DNA of 64,000 nt from DASVCS01 sp036381495 (GTDB lineage Bacteria; Gemmatimonadota; Gemmatimonadetes; Longimicrobiales; RSA9). The notes under the pieces were generated by a model that saw only the letters and a list, made by a program, of their open reading frames with translations, searched no databases and was not told the DNA's origin. This document shows, one piece after another, positions 16,364 to 24,535 of this stretch. The stretch spans positions 8,762 through 72,761 of the forward strand of contig DASVCS010000105.1 in the NCBI GenBank assembly GCA_036381495.1, read 5' to 3'. How positions within the stretch are numbered: the first letter of the stretch is position 1; every line of letters starts with the position of its first letter. Both the position numbers and the translations under genes were made by a program.

Positions 16364-17585
16364 CGTCGCCTCCGGTACGGTGACGGCGGTTCGTGGTCCG
16401 CCGGGCAGCATCCGCCGCGGCGGAGGGCGGCGTCTCGGCGGCGCGGCCGGCAGCGCCGGCGCCACGGCGCGCCGTGCCGCCGGCGTCCGTTGCGTGCACG
16501 GCCGCGATCGCGCGCGCCAGCTCCTTCAGTTCGACCGCCAGTTCCGGCGGCGCCAGGACCTCCGCCTCACCCTCGTGGCTCGAGAGCCAGCGGAGAAACG
16601 GGTTCACCTGCGCGACCTCGAACGCCCGCACCTGGGCGCCGTCGGGCCGCTGCTCGACGAGCGTGCCGCGGCCGTTGCGCTCCGCGAGCAGCGATGCCGG
16701 GAAGTGGAACAGCACCTCGGCGTGGACCGGTGCCTCATCCTCGCCGCCCAGCTCCCACGCCTCGCGGTTCACGTAATCATCCAGCCGGAACCCGGCCGGG
16801 ATCTCGTAGTCCGGTGTGCCGGGCTTTGCGCGATTGGGTACGACCTCCTCCATGCGGCCGGCGCGGAAGACACGGATGTCGTCGCGCGCGGCATCGTGGC
16901 CGATCAGGTACCAGTGGCCGTGCTGGAAGAGGAGGCCGTACCCGGCCACGTCGCGTTCCGTCACCGCATCACGGTAGATCCCGCGATAGCGGAAACGCAC
17001 ACGCTTGCGCGCAAGGAGCGCATCCGAGAGAACGCGGACACGGTCGGCCAGCTCCTCGGCGCCGGGCCGGTCCACGAACAACACCGGCGCACCCGTGAAC
17101 GCCGTCGGGTCCAGGTCGAACGCCAGCTTGCGGAACGCCGACCGCGCCTCCGCGGCCAACGGGAACGACGGCAGCTCCCCGATGTGCCGCAGCGCCTCGA
17201 GCGCCGCGCCCGCTTCCGCCTCCGCGATCTCGACCTCACCGGCTCCGCCGACCGCTCCACCGCCTTCCGTCGACCCCGCCACCAACTTCAGATACGGCAG
17301 GTAGAAGTCCCGGCGCGCGATCCGGTAACCGTCGAACCGTTCGAGCCCGTAGCTGATGCTGTACGACACGGTCTGGATCGGGATCCCGAGTCCGCGCAAC
17401 TCGTCCTTGTCTCGTTCGAACATGCGCCGCGCGGCCGCACGCGCGGTATCATCGCCGCCCCGCCAGTTCCTGGCGTACGCGGGAACTGCCTCCATCACAT
17501 CATCGACCGACGCGGGAACCCTGCGTCCCACGAGAAACGCAATCAGGTCGAGCCAGCGTTGGGTCTTCGTAATGTTGTCCGACAT
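16356..17585 (-). CDS. WYL-domain transcriptional regulator (first of a pair)
   Basis: The 409-residue protein starts at the ATG at 17583-17585, which has GGAGG nine bases upstream. It has an N-terminal winged-helix region ('TQRWLDLIAFLVGRRVPAS'), a WYL domain ('YGLLFQHGHWYLIGHDAARDDIRVFRAGRME') and a C-terminal WCX-like region ('FLRWLSSHEGEAEVLAPPE'). The tail after about residue 375 is low-complexity Ala/Arg. It is the promoter-proximal gene of the WYL pair and probably forms a heteromer with the downstream product, as PafB and PafC do. Confidence 0.9.
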   Translation of the reverse strand: MSDNITKTQRWLDLIAFLVGRRVPASVDDVMEAVPAYARNWRGGDDTARAAARRMFERDKDELRGLGIPIQTVSYSISYGLERFDGYRIARRDFYLPYLKLVAGSTEGGGAVGGAGEVEIAEAEAGAALEALRHIGELPSFPLAAEARSAFRKLAFDLDPTAFTGAPVLFVDRPGAEELADRVRVLSDALLARKRVRFRYRGIYRDAVTERDVAGYGLLFQHGHWYLIGHDAARDDIRVFRAGRMEEVVPNRAKPGTPDYEIPAGFRLDDYVNREAWELGGEDEAPVHAEVLFHFPASLLAERNGRGTLVEQRPDGAQVRAFEVAQVNPFLRWLSSHEGEAEVLAPPELAVELKELARAIAAVHATDAGGTARRGAGAAGRAAETPPSAAADAARRTTNRRHRTGGDDA

Positions 17586-18033
17586 GATCGGCGACCTCCG
17601 GGTGGCGCCGCCAGGCGGCGGGCGCGGTCCGCTGCCTCCGTTCGGAGCGGCCGGACACACCGGCATGCTCCGAAGATCAACCGAAAGGTAAGCCGTCCCG
17701 CTGACAGCGGGGCCGCTCCAGCTTAACGGCAGCGGCGGTGCGCCGCCAGGGATGTCCCGCCCGTGGCGACTGCCGTGTCCGCCCGTTCGCCGGACTTCAC
17801 CATGCGTCGGCCGTACTGCACCGTGCGTCGGCCGTACCGCTTCCCCGCCGATCACCCGACTCGGGTGGGTGTCCGGGCACCCGGGCTTTTCAGCACGCGC
17901 TCACGTCCGCGGCGAGCAGGGCGCCGGCAACGTTTTCGGGCGCTGAAGGGTCTGTAAAGAAGCCGGTGCGCGTGCGCGAGCGCGAACGGCCGGTTTCATG
18001 CTCCAGGGTCCGCCGGAGGCGGGTGGAGGAGGG
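17586..18033. other. Divergent spacer with a 21-base tandem repeat
   Basis: This 448-base region separates the WYL pair from the beta-barrel receptor. It contains TGCGTCGGCCGTAC twice, at 17803-17816 and 17824-17837 (period 21), which could be paired operator sites. A TGTAAAG at about 17951 is -10-like but lacks a well-placed -35. No gene is evident. Confidence 0.45.
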
Positions 18034-20469
18034 ATGATGCATCGCAAGTGGCAATGGAGTCTGGTGGTCGCGCTGATCGCGATGGTTCCGGCCGCGGCGT
18101 TCGCGCAGGGTGAGGGTGGCGTGATCCGCGGGACGGTGGTTGCCGGCGACTCGGGCCGACCGCTCGTGGCGGCGAGCGTGGTGGTACGCTCGGCGGCCGA
18201 TTCCACGGCCGTGGCGAGCGAGTTGACGGACGCGAGCGGTGCGTTCCGCATCGCCGGTATCCGGCCGGGCCGGTACGTCGTCGAGGCGACGTTCCTGGGT
18301 TATGCGCCGTTCGCGACGCCGGCCGTGGCCCTGGCGTCATCCTCGGACACGATCGACGTGGGTACGCTGCGGCTGTCGCTCGGCGCGATCGCGCTCGAGG
18401 GCGTCGTGGTCGAGACGGAGCGCGCGCCGGTCCGGTTCGCCGCGGACCGCACGATCTACGGCGTCGAGGCGATGCCGGTCGCGTCCGGTGGGACGGCGAC
18501 GGACGTGCTGCGCAGCATCCCGGAGCTCGAAGTCGACATCGAGGGCGCCGTCACGCTGCGCGGGAGCACGCCGGAGATCTACCTGAACGGACGTCCCGCG
18601 CCGATGGAGGGCGAGGCGTTGAGGGTCTTCCTCCAGCAGTTTCCGGCGGACCGGATCGAGCGCGTCGAAGTGATCTCGAATCCCTCGGCGCGCTACGACG
18701 CGGAGGGCTCGGCCGGGATCGTCAACATCGTGCTGAAGGACGATGTCGACCTCGGGTTGAGCGGCAGTGTCTTCGCGAACGGCGGATCGCGCGGCAACGT
18801 GGGCGGCGGCGGCCGGCTGGCGTATCAGCGAGGGCGACTCACGCTCTTCGGCGGCAGTTTCCTGCGGTACTCGGACCAGAAGACCAGCACGTTCGACCTC
18901 CGGCAGAACCTGGTGGCGGAGCCGACGACGTTCCTGCGCCAGGACGCGCGATCGGATCGGACCGGGCTCTGGGGGAGCGCCGACCTGACCGCGCAGCTCG
19001 AGTTCGGCGAGCGGGCGATGGTATGGGCCGAGGCGCAAATCTACGATTCGGGCTCGGACGGCGAGCACTCGATGACGACGACGCACATGGATGCCGACCT
19101 CCAGCCGACGGAGCAATACGACCGACTCTCGGCATCCGAGTCGCGGCGCCTGACGGCGGACGTCTCGACCGGGTTCCGCAAGACCTTCGAGTCGAGTCGG
19201 CACGAGTTGAGCGCCGAACTCGAATACCGGTCCGGCGACGAGGACGAGGACGAGCGCGTCGAGACGCAAATGGACTTCGTGACGGACGCGGCGACGCTGG
19301 TGCCGCCGGAGCTGACGCTCGAAGACGTGGCGAACGAACAGCGCGAGACGTCGCTCAAGGTGGACTACACCCGCCCCTGGGGCGAGGACGGCCGCATCGA
19401 GCTCGGCTACCGCGGCGACATCGAGGACGTCGAGAACGATCGGCTGCTGCGACTGTTCACCGGGGCGGCCGACCCGAGCGAGACGCCGAGCGGCTTCGCC
19501 CACCACGAGATGTTCAACTCGGTGTATCTCACGATGTCGCGGCGGCTGGGCGACCTCGGGGTCCAGCTCGGTCTGCGGGCGGAGCGTGCGGACACGCGGT
19601 TCGAGCTGCCGAGCGGCGAGTCCTTCGAGAACGACTACGCCAGCCTCTTCCCGAGCGCCAACATCTCGTACGACCTCGGCGGCGGCCGCCGGCTCCGGCT
19701 CTCCTACTCGCGCCGCATCCGGCGGCCCTCTCCGCGCATCCTGAATCCGATCAACGAGTCGACGGACCCGCTCAACCGCTACGTCGGCAACCCGGACATC
19801 GCGCCGCAATACGCGCATTCCGTGAGTCTGGACGCGAGCTGGACGGGGCCGTTGGGAACGCTCCGGATCTCGCCGTACTACCGGCGTTCCGTCGATGACT
19901 GGGCGCAGATCAAGCGCGTGGACGCCGACGGCGTCTCGACGGTGACGTGGGAGAACATCGCATCGACCGCGTCCTACGGCACGTCCGTGACGCTGTCGTT
20001 CCGGCCGATCCACGGGTGGAGCGGATTCGTCGGCGTGAGCGGCGACCGCGAGGAGCGCGATGCCAGCAACCTCGCCTACGACTACTCCGGCTCCTCGCTG
20101 CGGCTGTCCGCACACGGCAACATCGCCGCGCGGCTCACGCCGTCGCTCAGCCTCCAGACCATGGTCTTCTATTCGCCCCCGCGCGATGTCCCGCAGGGGC
20201 GGGTCTCTTCGCGCATCATGACGCACGTCGGGCTGCGCCAGCGCTTCTGGGACGACCGCGCGTCGCTGAACCTGGCGATCACGGATCCGTTCGACTGGTT
20301 CGACACCTCGTTCGAGACGCGCGACCCGACGCACGTTCAGGTCGGGAGCAGCGATTACAGCATGCGCAGCGTCCGGCTGAGCTTCTCGTACAGCTTCGGC
20401 CGGCCGCCGGAGGATGCGCGGCGGCCGGCCGAGGAGATGGAGCCGGAGCCGGAGATCCGGATCCGGTGA
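18034..20469 (+). CDS. TonB-dependent-receptor-like outer-membrane beta-barrel protein
   Basis: The 811-residue exported protein has a signal peptide ending 'AAAFAQ'. A carboxypeptidase-regulatory-like domain (about 28-110) is followed by a plug domain ('GGTATDVLRSIPELEVD', 'IYLNGRPA', 'RIERVEVISNPSARYDAEGSAGIVNIV') and a long beta-barrel of the OMP_b-brl_3 kind. It ends in alternating hydrophobic strands ('SVRLSFSYSFGRPP') and an acidic tail. The substrate is unknown. GGAGGAGGG directly precedes two in-frame ATGs (18034, 18037); either could start it. A strong hairpin follows, shared with the convergent lipoprotein gene. Confidence 0.88.
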   Translation: MMHRKWQWSLVVALIAMVPAAAFAQGEGGVIRGTVVAGDSGRPLVAASVVVRSAADSTAVASELTDASGAFRIAGIRPGRYVVEATFLGYAPFATPAVALASSSDTIDVGTLRLSLGAIALEGVVVETERAPVRFAADRTIYGVEAMPVASGGTATDVLRSIPELEVDIEGAVTLRGSTPEIYLNGRPAPMEGEALRVFLQQFPADRIERVEVISNPSARYDAEGSAGIVNIVLKDDVDLGLSGSVFANGGSRGNVGGGGRLAYQRGRLTLFGGSFLRYSDQKTSTFDLRQNLVAEPTTFLRQDARSDRTGLWGSADLTAQLEFGERAMVWAEAQIYDSGSDGEHSMTTTHMDADLQPTEQYDRLSASESRRLTADVSTGFRKTFESSRHELSAELEYRSGDEDEDERVETQMDFVTDAATLVPPELTLEDVANEQRETSLKVDYTRPWGEDGRIELGYRGDIEDVENDRLLRLFTGAADPSETPSGFAHHEMFNSVYLTMSRRLGDLGVQLGLRAERADTRFELPSGESFENDYASLFPSANISYDLGGGRRLRLSYSRRIRRPSPRILNPINESTDPLNRYVGNPDIAPQYAHSVSLDASWTGPLGTLRISPYYRRSVDDWAQIKRVDADGVSTVTWENIASTASYGTSVTLSFRPIHGWSGFVGVSGDREERDASNLAYDYSGSSLRLSAHGNIAARLTPSLSLQTMVFYSPPRDVPQGRVSSRIMTHVGLRQRFWDDRASLNLAITDPFDWFDTSFETRDPTHVQVGSSDYSMRSVRLSFSYSFGRPPEDARRPAEEMEPEPEIRIR

Positions 20470-20494
20470 GGCGGGTGCGCGGGAGGCGCCGCCG

Positions 20495-20535
20495 CGCGGG
20501 GGCGCCGCGGCCTGCATCGCCGCGGCACCCCCGCG
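20495..20535. terminator. Strong hairpin between convergent genes, likely bidirectional terminator
   Basis: Arms 20495-20510 and 20520-20535 pair over 16 bases with one G-U type mismatch and a nine-base loop. It lies in the 87-base gap between the convergent beta-barrel receptor and the first PD40 lipoprotein, as expected for a shared terminator. No U-run is present on either strand. Confidence 0.65.
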
Positions 20536-20556
20536 CCGTTCGGGCGCACACTCCGT

Positions 20557-22356
20557 CTACGGCCGCGGACGCCAGGCGGGATCGCGGTCGGCTACGAGCA
20601 TGTTGGTGAGATTGGTCGCCGTACCGCCGCCGGCGTCCACCACGTACAGCTCGTAGTTGCCGTCGCGAAGGCTGACGAACAGGACGCGCTCCCCGTCCGC
20701 GGACCACGTGGGCATCTCGTCGATGGCCGCATCGTTCGAGACGTTGACCGCGCCGGTGCCGTCCGCGTTCATCACGTAGATCTCGGCGTTGCCGTCGCGG
20801 TAGGAGCGGAACGCGATCTTCGTCCCGTCCGGCGACCACACCGGCTGGTTGTCGGGGCCCGCGCTGTTCGTGAGGTTCGTCACCCCGGTCCCGTCCGCGT
20901 TCATGACGTAGATCTCGTCCGTGCCGTCCCGGTCGGTCACGAACAGGATCTTACTGCCGTCCGGCGACCATTCGGGGTTGGAATCCAGGTCGGGGTCGTT
21001 CGTGAGCCGCGTCGGGTCGCTGCCATCCGCGTTCACCACGTAGATCTCGTAATTGCCATTCCGATTGGTCGTGAACGCCAGCTTGCTCCCGTCCGGCGAC
21101 CAGGCGGGATCCGTGTCCTGTTGGCCATGGCTCGTGAGGTTCGTCAGTCCGGTGCCATCCGCGTTCACCACGTAGATCTCGTAGTTGCCGTCGCGGTTGC
21201 TGCGGAACGCGAGCTTGGTCCCGTCGGGCGACCAGGCCAGGTCGAAGTCGAACCCCGCGGCGTGGTTCGAGACGTTGACCAGCCCGGTGCCATCGGCGCC
21301 GACCACGTAGACCTCGAGCGCGCCGTCGCGGTCGGTCAGGAACGCGAGCTTGCTCCCATCGGGCGACCAGACGGGCTCGGTGTCACTCGCCGGGTCGCTC
21401 ACGAGCGCTGCCGCGCCACTGCCGTCCTCGTTCATGATGTAGATGTCGCCGTCGCGCTGGAATGCGATCTGGTCCAGCACGCGGACCGCCGTCTCGCCGC
21501 TCAGCGCGCCGCTGGTCGCCGTGATCACCGTCTTGCCGCCCGCCCGGACGGCCGTCACCAACCCGGCGTCGTCCACCGTGGCGACGGTCTCATCCGCGCT
21601 CGTCCACTCGATATCGGGATCCTCGATCGCCACGCCGTTCGAGTCGGCGGCGGCGACCTCGATCCGCATCGTGTCGCTCTGGCCGAGTTCCACGGCATCC
21701 GGACTCACCGCGAGCATGGCCGCCACCTGCGAGACCTCGACCGCCACCGTGTCGGTCCCCTCGCCGGAGTTCGCCACGACCTCGGCCGTGCCGTTCCCCT
21801 TCGCCACGACCCAACCCGCCTCGCTCACCGTCGCGACCGCCGTGTCGCTGCTCGCCCACTGCACGGCCGCGCCCGCAATCTCGTTGTCGTTCGCATCGCG
21901 CACCACGGCGGTGAGCTGCACCGAGTCGCCGAGCGCGTGCAGCGCGACGGACTCGGCGCTCACGCTCACGCCCGCGCCCGCCTGCTCGACGACGACCGTC
22001 GCGGTGTCCGCGAGCGTGCCCGTGCGCACCACCACCTGCGCCGTGCCTTCGGCGACGGCCACGACCCAGCCGGTCGCGCTCACGGTCGCGACGTCCGTGT
22101 CCGTACTGGTCCAGGTGAGCGCCGCACCCGTGATCGCGTTGCCGTCCGCATCGCTCACCGTCGCCTTGAGCTGCGTCGAGTCGCCGAGTGCGGCGAAGAC
22201 GAGGGAGTCGTCCGAAAGCGCGATGCTGGCCGGTTCGGGCGTGTCGCCGCCTGGACCGGTGGGGTCGCCGCCGTCGTCATCGCCGCCACATGCCGGCGCG
22301 GCGAGCAGGACGAGCGGGAAGAGCGTGGTCCAACGAAGTAAGCGTCGCATCCGCAT
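20557..22356 (-). CDS. Lipoprotein with three Ig-like (BIG2) domains and a seven-blade PD40 propeller (paralogue 1)
   Basis: The 599-residue product starts at the ATG at 22354-22356 (GGAGG six bases upstream). It has a signal peptide ending in a lipobox-like 'LAAPAC', followed by an Asp/Gly linker. Three Ig-like domains span about residues 38-290, each with the 'ALGDS.QL.A.V.D..GN.I.GA...W.S.D..VATV' pattern. Seven TolB/PD40 blades follow ('AWSPDGSKLAF..NRDGNYEIYVVNADG'). Such exported propellers bind protein or glycan partners, but the ligand here is unknown. It is nearly the same as paralogue 3 through the Ig-like part and the first blade, then differs more in the propeller. Confidence 0.87.
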   Translation of the reverse strand: MRMRRLLRWTTLFPLVLLAAPACGGDDDGGDPTGPGGDTPEPASIALSDDSLVFAALGDSTQLKATVSDADGNAITGAALTWTSTDTDVATVSATGWVVAVAEGTAQVVVRTGTLADTATVVVEQAGAGVSVSAESVALHALGDSVQLTAVVRDANDNEIAGAAVQWASSDTAVATVSEAGWVVAKGNGTAEVVANSGEGTDTVAVEVSQVAAMLAVSPDAVELGQSDTMRIEVAAADSNGVAIEDPDIEWTSADETVATVDDAGLVTAVRAGGKTVITATSGALSGETAVRVLDQIAFQRDGDIYIMNEDGSGAAALVSDPASDTEPVWSPDGSKLAFLTDRDGALEVYVVGADGTGLVNVSNHAAGFDFDLAWSPDGTKLAFRSNRDGNYEIYVVNADGTGLTNLTSHGQQDTDPAWSPDGSKLAFTTNRNGNYEIYVVNADGSDPTRLTNDPDLDSNPEWSPDGSKILFVTDRDGTDEIYVMNADGTGVTNLTNSAGPDNQPVWSPDGTKIAFRSYRDGNAEIYVMNADGTGAVNVSNDAAIDEMPTWSADGERVLFVSLRDGNYELYVVDAGGGTATNLTNMLVADRDPAWRPRP

Positions 22357-22501
22357 GCCATGCCTCCAGGTTGATGCCGGCGCCGAGCACGGCTCCGGCG
22401 CCGATGGGGATCGTGTACGCCCGGCGCTCCGGCCGGGCGGCAGACCGGTCGTCCTCGGGGTCGATGGTCGAACCGGTACCGGGTGGCGGTTCACCCGCGG
22501 C

Positions 22502-24175
22502 CTAGTTCACCGGCCGCGGCCGCCAGTCGGCCTCGCCATCGACCGAGAAGGCGTCCGTCAACCGGCGCTGATTCGAGCCGTCCGCATCCATCACGTAGAT
22601 CTCGACGTTGCCGTCCCGCACGCTGAAGAACACGATCCGGCCACCATCCGGCGTCCAACGTGGGAAGCCGTCGTAGCCCGTATCCGACGTCAGCTCCGTC
22701 GGTGAGGAGCCGTCGGCGTTCATCACCCAGACGCCGGTTTCGGTGTCGGAACTGCGTGTGAAGGCGATCCGGGTCCCGTCCGGCGACCACGCGGGATCGG
22801 CGTGCTGGATCGGATCCGCGGTCTCGGTGAGCTGCACCGGCGTGCCGGTGCCATCCGCGTTCATCACATAGATTTCGGTATTGCCGTCCCGGTTGCTGAT
22901 GAAAGCGATCCGGGTCCCGTCCGGCGACCAGACCGGGTCGTCATCGATCGACACGTCCGTGGTGAGCCGCTCCAAGCCGGTGCCATCCGAATTCATCACA
23001 TAGAGGTCCCAGTTGGTGCCGCGGCTGCTGCTGAACAGGATCCGGGTGCCATCGGGAGACCATTCGGGCGACGAGTCGATCGCATCGCTCCCCGTGTTGG
23101 TCACGTTCCGGATCAGGGAGCCATCGGCGTTCATCACGTAGATCTCCCAATCGCCACCAAGGGTGGAGCTGAACGCGATCTTCGTCCCGTCCGGCGACCA
23201 GGCCGGCTCGTTGATCAATGCGAAGACGCTCGTCAGCCGCTCGAGCCCCGAGCCGTCCGTGTTCATCAGGTAGATCTCGTCGGTTCCGGTGCGATTGCTG
23301 CGGAACACGATCTTGCCGAGCACCAGGATGTCCGTCTCGGCGCTCACGCCTTCCGCCGTGGCCGTGATCGTGGCCGTCGCCTCGCCCCACACGCCGGTCA
23401 CGCGCCCGCCGGCATCCACCACGGCCGCCGTCGTATCCGACGTCGTCCAGACCACGTCCGCGCCGGGGATCGCGGCGTCGTTCGAGTCGGCGACGACGGC
23501 CTCGAGCTGCACCGACTCGCCTTCGGCCAGTGTGTCATCCGGGACGGTGAGCGTGATCGAGGCCGGGACCTGCTGGATGACGACCGCGGCCTCATCGGAC
23601 AGCGCGCCCGCTGCCGCGCGGATTCGGGCCGTGCCACCGGCGACCGCGACCACCCAGCCGTCGGCGCTGACCGTGGCCACGTCCGTGTCCACGCTCGTCC
23701 ACTCGACCGCTACGCCGTCCAGCGCGTTGCCGTTGCCGTCGCGTACGACGGCTTCGAGCCGGATCGAGTCGCCGAGCGCGTGCAGCTCGCCGAACGGCGG
23801 CTGGATCGCGATGCTCGCCGCGGCCGGCGCGACGGTGATCACGGCCGTGTCGGCGGCCGACCCGGAGGTGGCCGTGATCCGCGCCGTGCCCGCCGCGACG
23901 GCGGTGGCCACGCCATCGTCGTCGACCGTGGCGACGGCCGCGTCCAGGCTGGTCCACGAGAGCGTGGCGCCGGGCATGGCATCGCCGTTCTGGTCGCGGA
24001 CGGTCGCGACGAGGGGGCGTGTGTCGCCGAGCGCGGTGAGCGTGGCGGCGGCGGGCGTGATCTCGATCGAGGTCGCGACGCGCGTCTCGGGGCCGGTGCC
24101 GCCGTCGTCGTCACCGCCGCAGGCGGGAATCAGCATCAGCAGCAGAAGAGGGGCTGACGCGATACGGGTCCTCAT
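22502..24175 (-). CDS. Lipoprotein with Ig-like domains and a six-blade PD40 propeller (paralogue 2)
   Basis: The 557-residue product (ATG at 24173-24175, GGAGG close upstream) has a signal peptide ending 'LIPAC' and a Gly-Asp-rich linker. Three Ig-like domains ('ALGDTRPLVATVRDQNGD', 'ALGDSIRLEAVVRDGNGN', 'AEGESVQLEAVVADSND') precede six PD40 blades. It is clearly homologous to its two neighbours but more diverged in protein sequence, while its promoter and leader align without gaps to those of paralogue 3. It ends 145 bases before paralogue 1 starts. Confidence 0.87.
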   Translation of the reverse strand: MRTRIASAPLLLLMLIPACGGDDDGGTGPETRVATSIEITPAAATLTALGDTRPLVATVRDQNGDAMPGATLSWTSLDAAVATVDDDGVATAVAAGTARITATSGSAADTAVITVAPAAASIAIQPPFGELHALGDSIRLEAVVRDGNGNALDGVAVEWTSVDTDVATVSADGWVVAVAGGTARIRAAAGALSDEAAVVIQQVPASITLTVPDDTLAEGESVQLEAVVADSNDAAIPGADVVWTTSDTTAAVVDAGGRVTGVWGEATATITATAEGVSAETDILVLGKIVFRSNRTGTDEIYLMNTDGSGLERLTSVFALINEPAWSPDGTKIAFSSTLGGDWEIYVMNADGSLIRNVTNTGSDAIDSSPEWSPDGTRILFSSSRGTNWDLYVMNSDGTGLERLTTDVSIDDDPVWSPDGTRIAFISNRDGNTEIYVMNADGTGTPVQLTETADPIQHADPAWSPDGTRIAFTRSSDTETGVWVMNADGSSPTELTSDTGYDGFPRWTPDGGRIVFFSVRDGNVEIYVMDADGSNQRRLTDAFSVDGEADWRPRPVN

Positions 24176-24224
24176 GGACGCCTCCTGTCGAGCTGCGAGT
24201 GACCGTTCCGGATTCATCGGCGTC

Positions 24225-24252
24225 GAGCGCGCCCGCACGTGCGGGCGCGCTC
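24225..24252. repeat. 28-bp perfect palindrome in the leader of paralogue 2
   Basis: The bases 24225-24252 are an exact reverse complement of themselves, centred on CACGTG within GCCCGCACGTGCGGGC. They lie 50 bases upstream of the paralogue 2 start, inside the presumed leader. Paralogue 3 has only a degenerate version near 26430-26450. It could be an operator or, in RNA, a hairpin. Confidence 0.6.
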
Positions 24253-24442
24253 CGGCATGCGACAGCCCGCGCGACCACGCCCGTCCGGCATGGAGCGGAT
24301 CACCGTCCTCGGGGAGATGGATTGACGGTGTGGATCAGGGATCTCGGCGCGCCGCCCCTCTCTCGTGAGTGGCGGGTCCTTGTCGAAACGCCGGCTGCGC
24401 CCACCCGCGACGAAGTATCGGCGGGTCGCTCAAGGCCGGCCA
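24251..24442 (-). repeat. Duplicated leader/promoter segment, copy 1
   Basis: This segment aligns without gaps to 26515-26706 at a constant offset of 2264 bases. Shared stretches include GGATCACCGTCCTCGGGGAG and the spacer of the promoter. It is the non-coding part of the tandem duplication that produced the PD40 lipoproteins. Confidence 0.75.
24414..24442 (-). promoter_or_regulatory. Candidate promoter of paralogue 2
   Basis: On the minus strand TGGCCG (24442-24437) and GATACT (24419-24414) are separated by 17 bases. The elements are weak, but they occupy exactly the position of the better TTGCCG/TATATT promoter of paralogue 3 in the duplicated leader. They imply an untranslated leader of about 230 bases. 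Confidence 0.45.
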
Positions 24443-24535
24443 TGGCATAACGATGCCATTGCCGGCGCCGCAGCACGTGATCGGGTGTGCGGATCATGCG
24501 CCGGGCGGCAGGACACCGCCCGGCGCAACCGCCGG

